38,736 bases of DNA from Anaerolineae bacterium (GTDB lineage: Bacteria; Chloroflexota; Anaerolineae; Promineifilales; Promineifilaceae): the NCBI GenBank assembly GCA_015486215.1, contig WFSA01000220.1, forward strand, positions 1-38,736. Reading direction: 5' to 3'. Below the pieces are notes generated by a model, which did not search any database, was not told the origin of the DNA, and was given only the letters and a program-made list of their open reading frames with translations. The position numbers and the translations under genes are program-made. Positions 31,852-38,736 of the stretch are shown here, one piece after another (position 1 is the first letter of the stretch; each line of letters begins with the position of its first letter).

Positions 31852-31881
31852 CAACTTCTCCAAGAAGTTGAACGTTTTTTT
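31852..31881 (+). terminator. Rho-independent terminator of lpdA
   Basis: CAACTTCT (31852-31859) pairs with AGAAGTTG (31863-31870) over a 3-nt loop, followed by AACG and seven T residues. Confidence 0.8.
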
Positions 31882-31970
31882 ACATTCTTGATATGATTCA
31901 TTTTACGCAAGATGATCTTTACACTTTGAGGGCGGGCACAAGGCTATGTCCCTACAATTTCCTCCTGTAG

Positions 31971-31991
31971 GGGCGACCTTTGTGGTCGCCC
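31971..31991. repeat. GGGCGACC/GGTCGCCC hairpin repeat
   Basis: Eight-base arms with a 5-nt loop, preceded by CCCTACA...TGTAGGG, which can form an alternative hairpin. Same family as the hairpin at 2276-2304 read on the other strand (TAGGGGCGACC). Confidence 0.6.
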
Positions 31992-32070
31992 AATCGCACA
32001 ATAACTGTAAAGATGATTCACCCTAATTTGAACCATGTCACATTCTTTAACGAATACAGACGAGGTACAT

Positions 32071-33330
32071 ATGAAAATAGGCATGGTGACGGCTTGTTAT
32101 AAACCTGTTATCAATGGTGTGACTCGTATGGTTTCACTTTATAAAGAGAAGTTGGAAGCACGCGGGCACGAGGTAACTATTTTTACATTGGGCGATCCAG
32201 ACCCTGCTGGTGAGGAGGATAATGTCGTCCGCTCGCCGGGCATAGCGGTTGGCAGCGAAGGGTATTATGCGGCAATGGGATACACAGTCGCCGCCCAAAA
32301 ATTATTAAGTCAGATGGACATCATCCATTGCCACCATCTGTTTATGAGTGTCGATTTGGCACATCGGTATGCCGGCTGCCCCATCGTTTACACTAATCAC
32401 ACCCGATACGATTTGTACACGGGCAACTTCATCCCCATCGCCCAAAAAACGGGGGATGCGATTATGCAGCAAATATGGCCTGAGTATACCGATTTGGCCG
32501 ATGTCATCGTCACCCCGTCGGCCGCTGTGCGTGATGTGATGCTTGGGTTTGGGGTTAGACGGCCGATTGAGGTGATTGGAAACGGGGTTGACCTTCAACC
32601 GTTCCTTTTCCCATCCACCCCCAAAACGAAGGCGGAATTGGGTGTGCCAGAAACGGCCGTCCTGCTCATTTACGTCGGTCGGCTCGCTATCGAAAAGAAT
32701 GTGGAGACTTTACTGCGGCAAACGGCCGTTGCCCGCAACATCATCCCCAATATCCATCTCGTCCTCATTGGTGAAGGAAAATTACGAGCTAAGTTAGAAC
32801 AGCTTTCTATTGAATTAGGTATGGGAGACAGCACCCATTTTCTTGGCCGCATTCCCTACGAAAAGATTGGCAATTACCTCGCCGCCGCCGATATATTCAG
32901 CACCGCCTCCGTCACTGAGGTGCATCCGCTGACGGTGATGGAAGCGATGGCCTCTGGCTTGCCCGTGGCCGCCACGCTCTCGCCGGGTATTGAAGGCACG
33001 GTTAAAGCAGGGGTGACAGGCTATCTCGTCCCCGATCCGACCGCAGGATTAGCGGCAGCTATCGTCGGTTTGGCGGTTGATGCCGATCATTTACGCGAAA
33101 TGGGCGCGGCCGCACAAGAGGCAAGCTATCATTTTGACATCAACAATACGGTCAAGCGCACGCTGGAACTGTATGAACGATTGCGACGAGAACGGCCGGA
33201 CTTGACGCGCGCGAAGGTACACGGCCGTTGGCGGCGCACCAGCGAGAAGTTTGAACCATTGGTCCAGCAGTTAGACAAATTGATCCGTCCCATCAAAGAG
33301 AGCCGAATGAAAGCAAATGGACAGGCGTAA
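32071..33330 (+). CDS. Family 4 glycosyltransferase
   Basis: A 419-residue GT-B fold glycosyltransferase. The start MKIGMVTACYKPVINGVTR has the N-terminal glycine-rich loop of GT4 mannosyl/diacylglycerol-type enzymes. The C-terminal half has 'YVGRLAIEKNVETLL' and the E-x7-E motif in 'TEVHPLTVMEAMASGLPV', which binds the sugar nucleotide. ATG 32071 follows GAGGT (32062-32066) closely; the ATG 36 bp upstream is the alternative. Family members transfer sugars to lipids or polysaccharides; the acceptor is not readable here. It overlaps yraN by 14 bp. Confidence 0.92.
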   Translation: MKIGMVTACYKPVINGVTRMVSLYKEKLEARGHEVTIFTLGDPDPAGEEDNVVRSPGIAVGSEGYYAAMGYTVAAQKLLSQMDIIHCHHLFMSVDLAHRYAGCPIVYTNHTRYDLYTGNFIPIAQKTGDAIMQQIWPEYTDLADVIVTPSAAVRDVMLGFGVRRPIEVIGNGVDLQPFLFPSTPKTKAELGVPETAVLLIYVGRLAIEKNVETLLRQTAVARNIIPNIHLVLIGEGKLRAKLEQLSIELGMGDSTHFLGRIPYEKIGNYLAAADIFSTASVTEVHPLTVMEAMASGLPVAATLSPGIEGTVKAGVTGYLVPDPTAGLAAAIVGLAVDADHLREMGAAAQEASYHFDINNTVKRTLELYERLRRERPDLTRAKVHGRWRRTSEKFEPLVQQLDKLIRPIKESRMKANGQA

Positions 33331-33682
33331 GCAGTTAGGCGCGTGGGGCGAATCGCTCGCCGCCGATCATTTGCAAGCGAATGGATATGATATCGTCGCC
33401 CGTAATTGGCGTTGTCAGCAGGGCGAGATTGATTTGGTGGCAAGACGGGATGGCGATTACATCTTTGTGGAAGTCAAAACCCGTCGCGGGCGGAGGATGG
33501 GAACGCCAGAAGAGGCTCTTACACCGTATAAAGCGAAAAAACTGCTGAAATTGGGCGCGTTGTACCTCGCTGAACAGGAGTTAGATGTCGGCTGGCAGAT
33601 TGATCTTGTGGCAGTTGAACTGGATAAAGCGGGGAAATTACTGCGTTGCGAACATATTCCCAATGCTGTTTTGGGCTGGTAG
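33317..33682 (+). CDS. yraN: YraN/UPF0102 family nuclease-like protein
   Basis: A 121-residue small protein with a restriction-endonuclease-like fold. It begins 'RKQLGAWGESLAADHLQANGYDI', then 'GEIDLVARRDGDYIFVEVKTRRG', showing the conserved Glu, Asp and E-x-K active-site pattern of the family, and 'LTPYKAKKL'. The cellular role of YraN proteins is poorly known. It overlaps the glycosyltransferase gene, so the two are co-translated. Confidence 0.93.
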   Translation: MDRRKQLGAWGESLAADHLQANGYDIVARNWRCQQGEIDLVARRDGDYIFVEVKTRRGRRMGTPEEALTPYKAKKLLKLGALYLAEQELDVGWQIDLVAVELDKAGKLLRCEHIPNAVLGW

Positions 33683-33696
33683 ACGGCTTACGCTTT

Positions 33697-33741
33697 CCAG
33701 ACCTGACAGGGTTCTTAATAGCAGAAACCTGCCAGGTCTGG
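33697..33741. terminator. Hairpin between convergent yraN and flavodoxin genes
   Basis: CCAGACCTG-A-CAGG pairs with CCTG-C-CAGGTCTGG over a loop of about 16 nt. It is placed to stop transcription from both sides. The same word family is a frequent dispersed hairpin in other phyla (recall only). Confidence 0.5.
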
Positions 33742-33751
33742 GTTCTTGCTT

Positions 33752-34273
33752 TTAATCTAAGTCGAACTCGCCAACGAGCTGCATGACCCATTCGGTAACG
33801 CGATCATCGGTCAATTCGTCTTGATTATCTTCATCAAGGGCTAAACCGAGCCAACGGCCGTTTTCCACGCCGCGTGACGTGTAGAAATCATAGCTGTCAT
33901 CCACATCGCGGGAACCGACTAATTCAGCACCCAATTCGCGGAATTTTGTTCCCAAAATGCCGATGGCATCACAATAGTTGTCGCCATATCCAAATTGGTC
34001 GCCTACGCCGAAGAGAGCCACTTTTTTGCCGCTGAAATCGAGATCGTCAAGCTCTTCATAGGCAATGTCCCAATCGTCTTGCAGTTCGCCAACGTTCCAT
34101 GTTGAGCTGCCGATGATCAGATAATCGAACGCCATTAAATCACTGGCTTCGGCATCACCAATATCGGTGAGGCTGATTTCAAACCCTGCATCTTCAAATT
34201 TTTCCACAACGATGTCAGCTACGGTAGCTGTATTATCTGTGGTTGAACCGAAAAACAATCCTATTTTTGTCAT
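33752..34273 (-). CDS. Flavodoxin
   Basis: A 173-residue long-chain flavodoxin: the FMN phosphate loop 'GSTTDNT' (9-15), 'IIGSSTWNVGELQDDW' with Trp over the flavin, and 'LFGVGDQFGYGDNYCDAIG' for the second FMN loop, very acidic overall. It carries electrons at low potential between redox enzymes, replacing ferredoxin under iron limitation. The start is ATG 34273, with AGGAG 11 nt upstream; the GTG at 34285 would sit directly on that site. The ortholog name fldA is plausible but not certain. Confidence 0.93.
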   Translation of the reverse strand: MTKIGLFFGSTTDNTATVADIVVEKFEDAGFEISLTDIGDAEASDLMAFDYLIIGSSTWNVGELQDDWDIAYEELDDLDFSGKKVALFGVGDQFGYGDNYCDAIGILGTKFRELGAELVGSRDVDDSYDFYTSRGVENGRWLGLALDEDNQDELTDDRVTEWVMQLVGEFDLD

Positions 34274-34740
34274 AATGATAAACACTCCTTTGTGTTAATT
34301 TTGTATCGTCTTTGAGGTTTTTTTAACGATACCTTTGCAATAAAATTTAGGATATGAGCTGTTGCGTATACCCTATTTCCGCCCGAAATTCTCTGTCCTC
34401 AAACGGGGCAGAGGGAATTGAACGCGGTTACTTTGTCTAAGATGCGTTGCCTGCCGTTTGATAGGCGAATGAACGTATCTTTTGTAAATGACCATCAGCG
34501 TCGGCGGACTGCGATGGTTTGCTGGTGAAGGAAACGGCCGTCTACTCTCGCCCCAACTCTTAGCCGCATTCGCGTACCTGCCGCAAAACGCAACGATTGT
34601 TTCATCATTAACGGGCGTGCCTTCGCCATGATTTGCATATTTTACCTTATTAAACTCATCTATAAAAGCAATATCCAATAAGAGAAGCGTACTGTTATAA
34701 ATAGAATGCGGATAGGGCGGATTTTGCAAATGAATGCAGA

Positions 34741-34862
34741 TAAGGCCATTCATGAAAAATAATTACACGTTTGTCATTCCCGCCCCCATCCCCACTTTCG
34801 TGAGGACAGGGGCGGGAATGACAATCAAAATTTTGGGTGATTTAAATTTAGAAATGGCCTAA
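34741..34862. repeat. Repeat family G, copy G2
   Basis: TAAGGCCATTCATG ... AAATGGCCTAA, like G1 at 12998-13136, with a different GGGGCGGGAATGA hairpin in the middle. The flank 34286-34740 shows no supported gene; its one open minus frame (34373-34753) runs into this repeat. Confidence 0.75.
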
Positions 34863-34894
34863 GAAAAACGGCGTGTATCGATTTTCGCAAACTT

Positions 34895-34925
34895 AGGGGC
34901 GAGGATTTATTTAACTACCAAAGTT
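34895..34925. repeat. End fragment of repeat family C
   Basis: AGGGGCGAGGATTTATTTAACTACCAAAGTT is the inverse of the C1 right end; only this end is present before MITE B4 begins. Confidence 0.65.
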
Positions 34926-34939
34926 ATGGGACTTTTTAG

Positions 34940-35062
34940 ATAACTTCTTAATATTTCGAGGTGAGTACAACAAATTAAGAAAGGAACAAATTGCGTCAGT
35001 CGAGTCAATCTGTTCTTTTCCAAATCTACTGTACTCATGTCCCCAATTTTTTGAGAAGATAC
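34940..35062. mobile_element. MITE family B, copy B4
   Basis: 123 bp, left end decayed (ATAACTTCTTAATATT), right end intact (TTTTTTGAGAAGATAC). No clean target duplication, since another element follows after 4 bp. Confidence 0.8.
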
Positions 35063-35066
35063 CAAA

Positions 35067-35177
35067 GTATCTTCTCAAAAAATTGGAGACATGACTTGAA
35101 AATTTCATCAGCACTTTGTTTTACACGAGTATCATTAGGAAAATTTGTCAAGTCTCCCCAGAATACTGAGAAGATAC
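35067..35177 (-). mobile_element. Hybrid MITE A6 (B-type left end, A-type body)
   Basis: The first ~30 bp (GTATCTTCTCAAAAAATTGG, then AGACATGA) match the inverted right end of family B. From ACTTGA on it is an inverted family A copy with an intact right end. This is a recombinant between the two families. Confidence 0.8.
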
Positions 35178-35180
35178 ATA

Positions 35181-35224
35181 CTTTGCTTCTTTGTGGTGAA
35201 ATAATTGATAGGCTGAGTAGTTAC
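35181..35224. repeat. Element E half-copy E2
   Basis: CTTTGCTTCTTTGTGGTGAA ... GGCTGAGTAGTTAC is the inverse of the E1 left part; the other half is not present. Confidence 0.7.
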
Positions 35225-35236
35225 AAACCGCCTTAC

Positions 35237-35312
35237 GATCATTCCGAACCCCCAGCGGGGTGAGGAATTTTGCCCGTACTTGTGCGAAGATTTCTCCCTC
35301 TAGCCGAAATGA
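35237..35312. repeat. TCATTCCG...CGAAATGA dispersed repeat
   Basis: An inverted-repeat block containing GATTTCTCCCTCTAGCCGAAATGA at 35289-35312. A 23/24 direct copy of that piece recurs at 36198-36221, so the two flank the apbE pseudogene. Confidence 0.6.
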
Positions 35313-35455
35313 GATGGGTGGCAATGATGAAAACAGGGATTTTTGAAAATTTAAGGAAGATTTAACATTCCTTAACACAAAGCACATGAAAACGGCCGTT
35401 AATTCCTCTATCATCCTCATCAAGTTAAACGCACGACAACACGAGGTGATTGATA

Positions 35456-36176
35456 ATGACAGACAAGATGCACACACACGACTTTTACGCGATGGGCTGC
35501 CATATGGCGGTCTGGCTGGAGCATGAAGATATGCAAACGGCCGTTCATGCGTTCAGCGAAGTCGAATCCATCTTCACCGATGCAGAAAAGATGATGTCTC
35601 GCTTTGCGGCGGACAGCGAGTGAACGCCCGCGCTGGCGAATGGGTGCAACTGTCGCCCGATTTATGGGCAGTGGTGCATCAAGCGGTGCAGATGGCGGCC
35701 GAGACGGGTGGCTTGTTTGACCCGACGCTGCTTAATGCGTTGGAAGCGGCGGGATATGGGCAGACATTTACGGCAATTACGGAGCAAACGGCCGTTTACA
35801 CCCAGACGCAACCAGAAAACGGCCGTTTTCAAGAGATTGCATTCGACGACAGCAACCGCGCCATCAAATTACCGCGCGGCGTGCGGCTCGATTTGGGCGG
35901 CATTGGCAAAGGGTACACCGCTGAACAAGCGGTCGCTTATCTCAACATGCTGGGGCCGTGTTTGGTGGATGCTGGCGGCGATCTTGTTGCTGGCACAGCC
36001 CCGCGACTGCTTCCCGGCTGGCCTGTCGGCTCGCCGCCCTCGTCGCTGGGCTGGAAGAGGGCAGCGATTGGATGACCGCGCAAACGATGGCCGCCGCCTT
36101 CATCAATCAAGATGGAGAAGTTGCCCTCACACAAACCCTCGCCCCGCAAGTGCAGTGGGAACGGGCGGCGGCATAA
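35456..36176 (+). pseudogene. apbE: apbE pseudogene (FAD:protein FMN transferase)
   Basis: ATG 35456 has a good GAGGTGA site and opens 'HDFYAMGCHMAVWLEH', as ApbE does. It stops at TGA 35621 right after 'SRFAADSE', where the family has 'SELSRLN'. The next frame (from 35620) resumes 'NARAGEW' and continues 'GLFDPTLLNALEAAGY', 'RLDLGGIGKGYTAEQAV' and 'CLVDAGGDLVAG'. Around 36030 it shifts again to a third frame, 'LVAGLEEGSDWMTAQ', which jumps to 'INQDGEVALTQ' and the C-terminus. About 10 bp are missing at the first joint. A large piece before the C-terminus, including the catalytic DP-x-TG region, is gone. ApbE attaches FMN to secreted redox proteins; this copy is dead. Confidence 0.88.
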
Positions 36177-36253
36177 TCTGGCTTATACCAGCGTGGAGAT
36201 TTCTCCCTCTGGCCGAAATGACACCTGAATAGACACCTGTATCATTATCATTT

Positions 36254-36365
36254 GGGTGTGTTTCAAATGAGTTGAGCCAAAGTGATTGTCACGGGGCGAA
36301 CGGACTTGGTTTACCCAAAACTTTGTGCCCCGTGACTGTCACTTCTACTGAAATGAAACACACCC
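36254..36365. mobile_element. Element H, 112 bp, with 9-bp TSD
   Basis: Ends GGGTGTGTTTCA are exact inverses, and an inner arm GTGATTGTCACGGGGC pairs with GCCCCGTGACTGTCAC. Flanked by perfect 9-bp duplications TTATCATTT (36245-36253, 36366-36374). Only copy in the window. Confidence 0.88.
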
Positions 36366-36505
36366 TTATCATTTTACTGGAGCGTGGGTTTTATGATGTA
36401 CAATGGTGCAATCAATAGATAAAATCCGCGTTCCATATATTTTAATCAGACAAAGGATGGTTCAATGACCCACCCACACAACAAACAAGGAGTTTCAAAC
36501 ACAGA

Positions 36506-36931
36506 ATGAAGAAAATAATTGGTTACGTCGTACTTGGAAGCATCATCTTATTTGGATTGATTCAACTCGTCCCCTACGGACGCAATCACACCAATCCACC
36601 CATCATTGCCGAGCCAGAATGGGACAGCCCGGCCACCCGTGATTTGGTCGTCCGCGCCTGCTATGATTGCCATAGCAACGAGACGGTATGGCCGTCCTAT
36701 TCCAATGTCGCCCCGATTTCGTGGCTGGTGCAAAACCATACCGATGAAGGACGCGGAAAGCTGAATTTCTCAGAATGGGGTACACGGCGATACGAAGTAG
36801 ATGAGTTGGCGGAGACGGTAGCTAATGGCAGTATGCCGCCATTCGGATACACACCGATGCACCCAACGGCCGATTTAACCCCTGCTGAAAAGCAACAGCT
36901 TATTGATGGATTCAACGCCACTTTCCGTTAG
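36506..36931 (+). CDS. Membrane-anchored haem-binding domain protein
   Basis: A 141-residue protein with an N-terminal membrane anchor or signal (~4-24). A single c-type haem motif Cys52-x2-Cys55-His56 lies in 'CYDCHSNETVWPSYSNVAPISW', followed by 'GRGKLNFSEW' and 'MPPFGYTPMHP'. This is the pattern of the small Haem_bd family. It faces outside the membrane and probably carries or senses electrons or redox state. It sits beside a dead apbE (another extracytoplasmic redox gene) and upstream of the two-component pair. AAGGAG is at 36487-36492, a rather long distance from the ATG. Confidence 0.9.
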   Translation: MKKIIGYVVLGSIILFGLIQLVPYGRNHTNPPIIAEPEWDSPATRDLVVRACYDCHSNETVWPSYSNVAPISWLVQNHTDEGRGKLNFSEWGTRRYEVDELAETVANGSMPPFGYTPMHPTADLTPAEKQQLIDGFNATFR

Positions 36932-36943
36932 GGAGTGGAGATT

Positions 36944-36979
36944 AAGAGAGTGGAGATTGTTCGCAATCTCCACTCTCTT
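36944..36979 (+). terminator. Strong hairpin terminator after the haem-binding gene
   Basis: A 16-bp perfect stem (AAGAGAGTGGAGATTG and complement) capped by a TTCG tetraloop, followed by TCCC rather than a long T run. Separates the haem-protein gene from the two-component genes. Confidence 0.65.
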
Positions 36980-36993
36980 TCCCATAAACCGAT

Positions 36994-37680
36994 ATGAAAA
37001 CGACGATCTTGCTGATTGATGATGATTATTTAATCACTGAACCGTTGTCGCGTTCCTTGCGGCAACAAAATTATGAGGTGCTGGTGGCAAACAACGGCCG
37101 TTTAGGATTAGAAACCGCCCTCAGCCAACAGCCCGACATCGTGATACTCGACATTATGATGCCAGAGATGGACGGCTGGGAAGTGTGCCGCCAATTGCGC
37201 CAGCAAAGCGGTGTGCCAATTTTGATGCTGACCGCGCTCGGCGAAGAGATTGACCGCATTTTGGGGCTGGAATTGGGCGCGGATGATTATTTGACCAAAC
37301 CATTCAGCACGCGCGAACTGTTGGCGCGTATCAAGGCGATGTTACGGCGGGTTGCGCTCGATCAAGCCGTCCCCGTCGCCAAAACGATCAACAGTGGTGA
37401 TATTGTGATGACGGTGGAAGCGCGGCAGGTGACGAAAGGAAAACGGCCGTTAACCCTGCGCTACAAAGAGTTTGAACTGCTCTACCTGCTGATGAGCAAT
37501 GCGGGGCAAATCGTCAGCCGCGCTGATATTTTTGACAAAGTGTGGGGGACGGATTGGCTGGGCGACACGCGCACGCTCGATGTTCACATCCGCTGGCTGC
37601 GCGAAAAGATCGAAGACAATCCCAGCCAACCGACCTACATTCAAACCGTGCGCGGTGTCGGCTACCAATTCGCCGCCTAA
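36994..37680 (+). CDS. OmpR/PhoB-family response regulator
   Basis: A 228-residue DNA-binding regulator. REC domain 1-120: DDD (9-11), Asp53 in 'VILDIMMPEMDGW', Thr80 and Lys102 in 'YLTKPF'. Winged-helix domain ~135-226 with 'LTLRYKEFELLYLLMSNAGQIVSR' in two pieces, 'RTLDVHIRWLREKIE' as recognition helix, and the terminal 'IQTVRGVGYQF'. It activates or represses promoters on phosphorylation by the kinase encoded 3 nt downstream. Target genes are unknown. Confidence 0.95.
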   Translation: MKTTILLIDDDYLITEPLSRSLRQQNYEVLVANNGRLGLETALSQQPDIVILDIMMPEMDGWEVCRQLRQQSGVPILMLTALGEEIDRILGLELGADDYLTKPFSTRELLARIKAMLRRVALDQAVPVAKTINSGDIVMTVEARQVTKGKRPLTLRYKEFELLYLLMSNAGQIVSRADIFDKVWGTDWLGDTRTLDVHIRWLREKIEDNPSQPTYIQTVRGVGYQFAA

Positions 37681-37683
37681 GAA

Positions 37684-38736
37684 ATGGGGAGTGTTGTGTT
37701 TACATCGTTGCGTTCACGTTTAATTGGAGTGTATGTCGGGCTGGTCGTCATCGGCTTTGGCGGCTTGACGCTGTTAGCTGGGCGGCAAATCGCCGTCAGT
37801 GCGTATGATGATTTTGGCTCCAGCCTGCACATTCACGCGCTGTTGCTGGCTTCTCGTTTGGGCGAACCGCTCGAAAAATCACCAGAAACGGCCGTTCCGC
37901 TCATGCAAGATTTAGCCGACCAATTAGACGGACAAGTCGCCATCTTTGACCCCGCAGGCAATTTCGTATTCAGTTCAGACTTCAATCCAGTTGATTTGGT
38001 GAGTACCAACAGTTACATCATCAAAGAAAATTATGACGGGGTTAAAACCATCTATGTCTCCACGCCGATCACCAATGAAGAGAGCGAAATCGGTGGATAT
38101 GTGCAGATTGGTGTGCCTGCATCGGTGCCGCAAACGGCCGTTACCCAGCGATGGATCGCGCTTGGCATCGGTTTCCTCCTTTTTTCGTTACTCGGTTTCG
38201 GCGTGAGTTTGTGGCTGTTGACCACATTGACCAAACCATTGGCACGATTGGAGCAAACTGCCCTCAAAATGGCCGACGGCGATCTGTCACAGCGGGTTGC
38301 GCCGCTACCCAACGACGAAATCGGGCATGTGGGCGCGGCGTTCAACACGATGGCCGCCCGCGTGGAAGCGATTGTCACCGAACAGCGTGCTTTTGCTGGC
38401 AATGCGTCGCACGAACTGCGTACCCCGTTGACCACCATCCGCCTGCGGACGGAGTGGCTGCAATCGGGACAGTTGGACGCGCAGACCAGCCAGCAGTACA
38501 TCGCCGAAATCGACAGTGAGGCGCGGCGCATGAGCCGTCTGGTCGCTGATTTGCTATTGTTGTCACGGCTGGATGTGGGGGACGAACGGCTGGACATCGG
38601 CCGTTTATGGTTGGTTTTGGAGCGCGAATATGAGAAAACGGCCGTTTCCAAACAAATCACCCTCACCATCCACCCCCCATCCGCCCCTCTGCCTCCCATC
38701 CGCGCCAACCTAAATCACGCTCAAGTTGTCTTTCGC
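37684..38736 (+). CDS. Membrane sensor histidine kinase, cut by window end
   Basis: 351 codons open to the window end; the ATPase domain is not reached. Membrane helix ~13-33, an extracytoplasmic sensor ~35-155, second helix ~157-180, HAMP ~180-232 ('LARLEQTALKMADGDLSQRV'), and HisKA with His243 in 'GNASHELRTPLTT'. It is the cognate kinase of the OmpR-type regulator just upstream. The start could be ATG 37684 or GTG 37696, the latter lying closer to a GGGGAG site. The sensor part contains an acidic, Asp/Glu-rich stretch, but its ligand cannot be named. Confidence 0.9.
   Translation, partial: MGSVVFTSLRSRLIGVYVGLVVIGFGGLTLLAGRQIAVSAYDDFGSSLHIHALLLASRLGEPLEKSPETAVPLMQDLADQLDGQVAIFDPAGNFVFSSDFNPVDLVSTNSYIIKENYDGVKTIYVSTPITNEESEIGGYVQIGVPASVPQTAVTQRWIALGIGFLLFSLLGFGVSLWLLTTLTKPLARLEQTALKMADGDLSQRVAPLPNDEIGHVGAAFNTMAARVEAIVTEQRAFAGNASHELRTPLTTIRLRTEWLQSGQLDAQTSQQYIAEIDSEARRMSRLVADLLLLSRLDVGDERLDIGRLWLVLEREYEKTAVSKQITLTIHPPSAPLPPIRANLNHAQVVFR

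Noticed and set aside
34373-34753. Minus-strand ORF of 126 codons
   Set aside because: It begins inside repeat G2, has no ribosome site, resembles no family and is of mixed composition; at most a relic.
4461-36505. tRNA or rRNA genes in the spacers
   Set aside because: No cloverleaf-like or rRNA-like sequence was recognised in any intergenic region; hairpins found are all repeats or terminators.

Overview
The window looks like chromosomal DNA of a free-living, GAF/REC-rich bacterium, most likely a member of the Chloroflexota (Anaerolineae-like). This is inferred from gene content: DUF4388 protein plus small GTPase, V4R protein, FHA- and GAF-bearing histidine kinases, a haem-binding CxxCH lipid-anchored protein and family-4 glycosyltransferase. 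No rRNA or universal marker is present to prove it. Base composition is mixed: a comparatively AT/GT-rich stretch (about 9.3-14.4 kb) is flanked by more GC-rich genes (22-38.7 kb).

Layout. 0-2.3 kb: three GGGAAT/ATTCCC palindromes, then a large secreted lipoprotein. 2.3-4.5 kb: TRAP transporter membrane subunits (dctM, dctQ) on the minus strand, with no binding protein. 4.5-7.3 kb: a repeat-rich gap holding the relic of an ABC-2 permease, then a TetR regulator and an MDR-type oxidoreductase whose 5' end is split by a MITE. 7.4-19.0 kb: a plus-strand signalling region: DUF4388 protein, small GTPase, alpha/beta hydrolase, V4R sensor, left-handed beta-helix protein, REC-degenerate GGDEF, a PAS/GAF histidine kinase, a single-domain REC and a second (degenerate) hydrolase. 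19.3-20.3 kb: moaA. 20.5-27.6 kb, minus strand: a TPR protein, then the overlapping array REC-GAF-GAF / FHA-GAF-GAF-HisKA kinase / YifB (ComM) ATPase. 28-34.3 kb: a membrane protein, a lytic transglycosylase, lpdA, a GT4 glycosyltransferase with yraN, and flavodoxin. 34.3-38.7 kb: a repeat mosaic, an apbE pseudogene, a haem-binding protein and an OmpR-type two-component pair cut by the window end.

Two things stand out. First, the palindromic octamer ACGGCCGT occurs about 48 times by eye (core CGGCCG about 74 times), roughly a hundredfold above the base-composition expectation. It lies in genes in all reading frames and in spacers, and resembles the HIP1 phenomenon of cyanobacteria. It is nearly absent from the TRAP operon and from about 7.1-13.5 kb. 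Second, the intergenic regions are built from several families of small non-autonomous inverted-repeat elements (called A-H here). Many have perfect or near-perfect target-site duplications (8 bp for A, B and E; 7 bp for D; 9-10 bp for F and H). They are nested in one another, and one copy breaks a gene. No transposase is encoded in the window.
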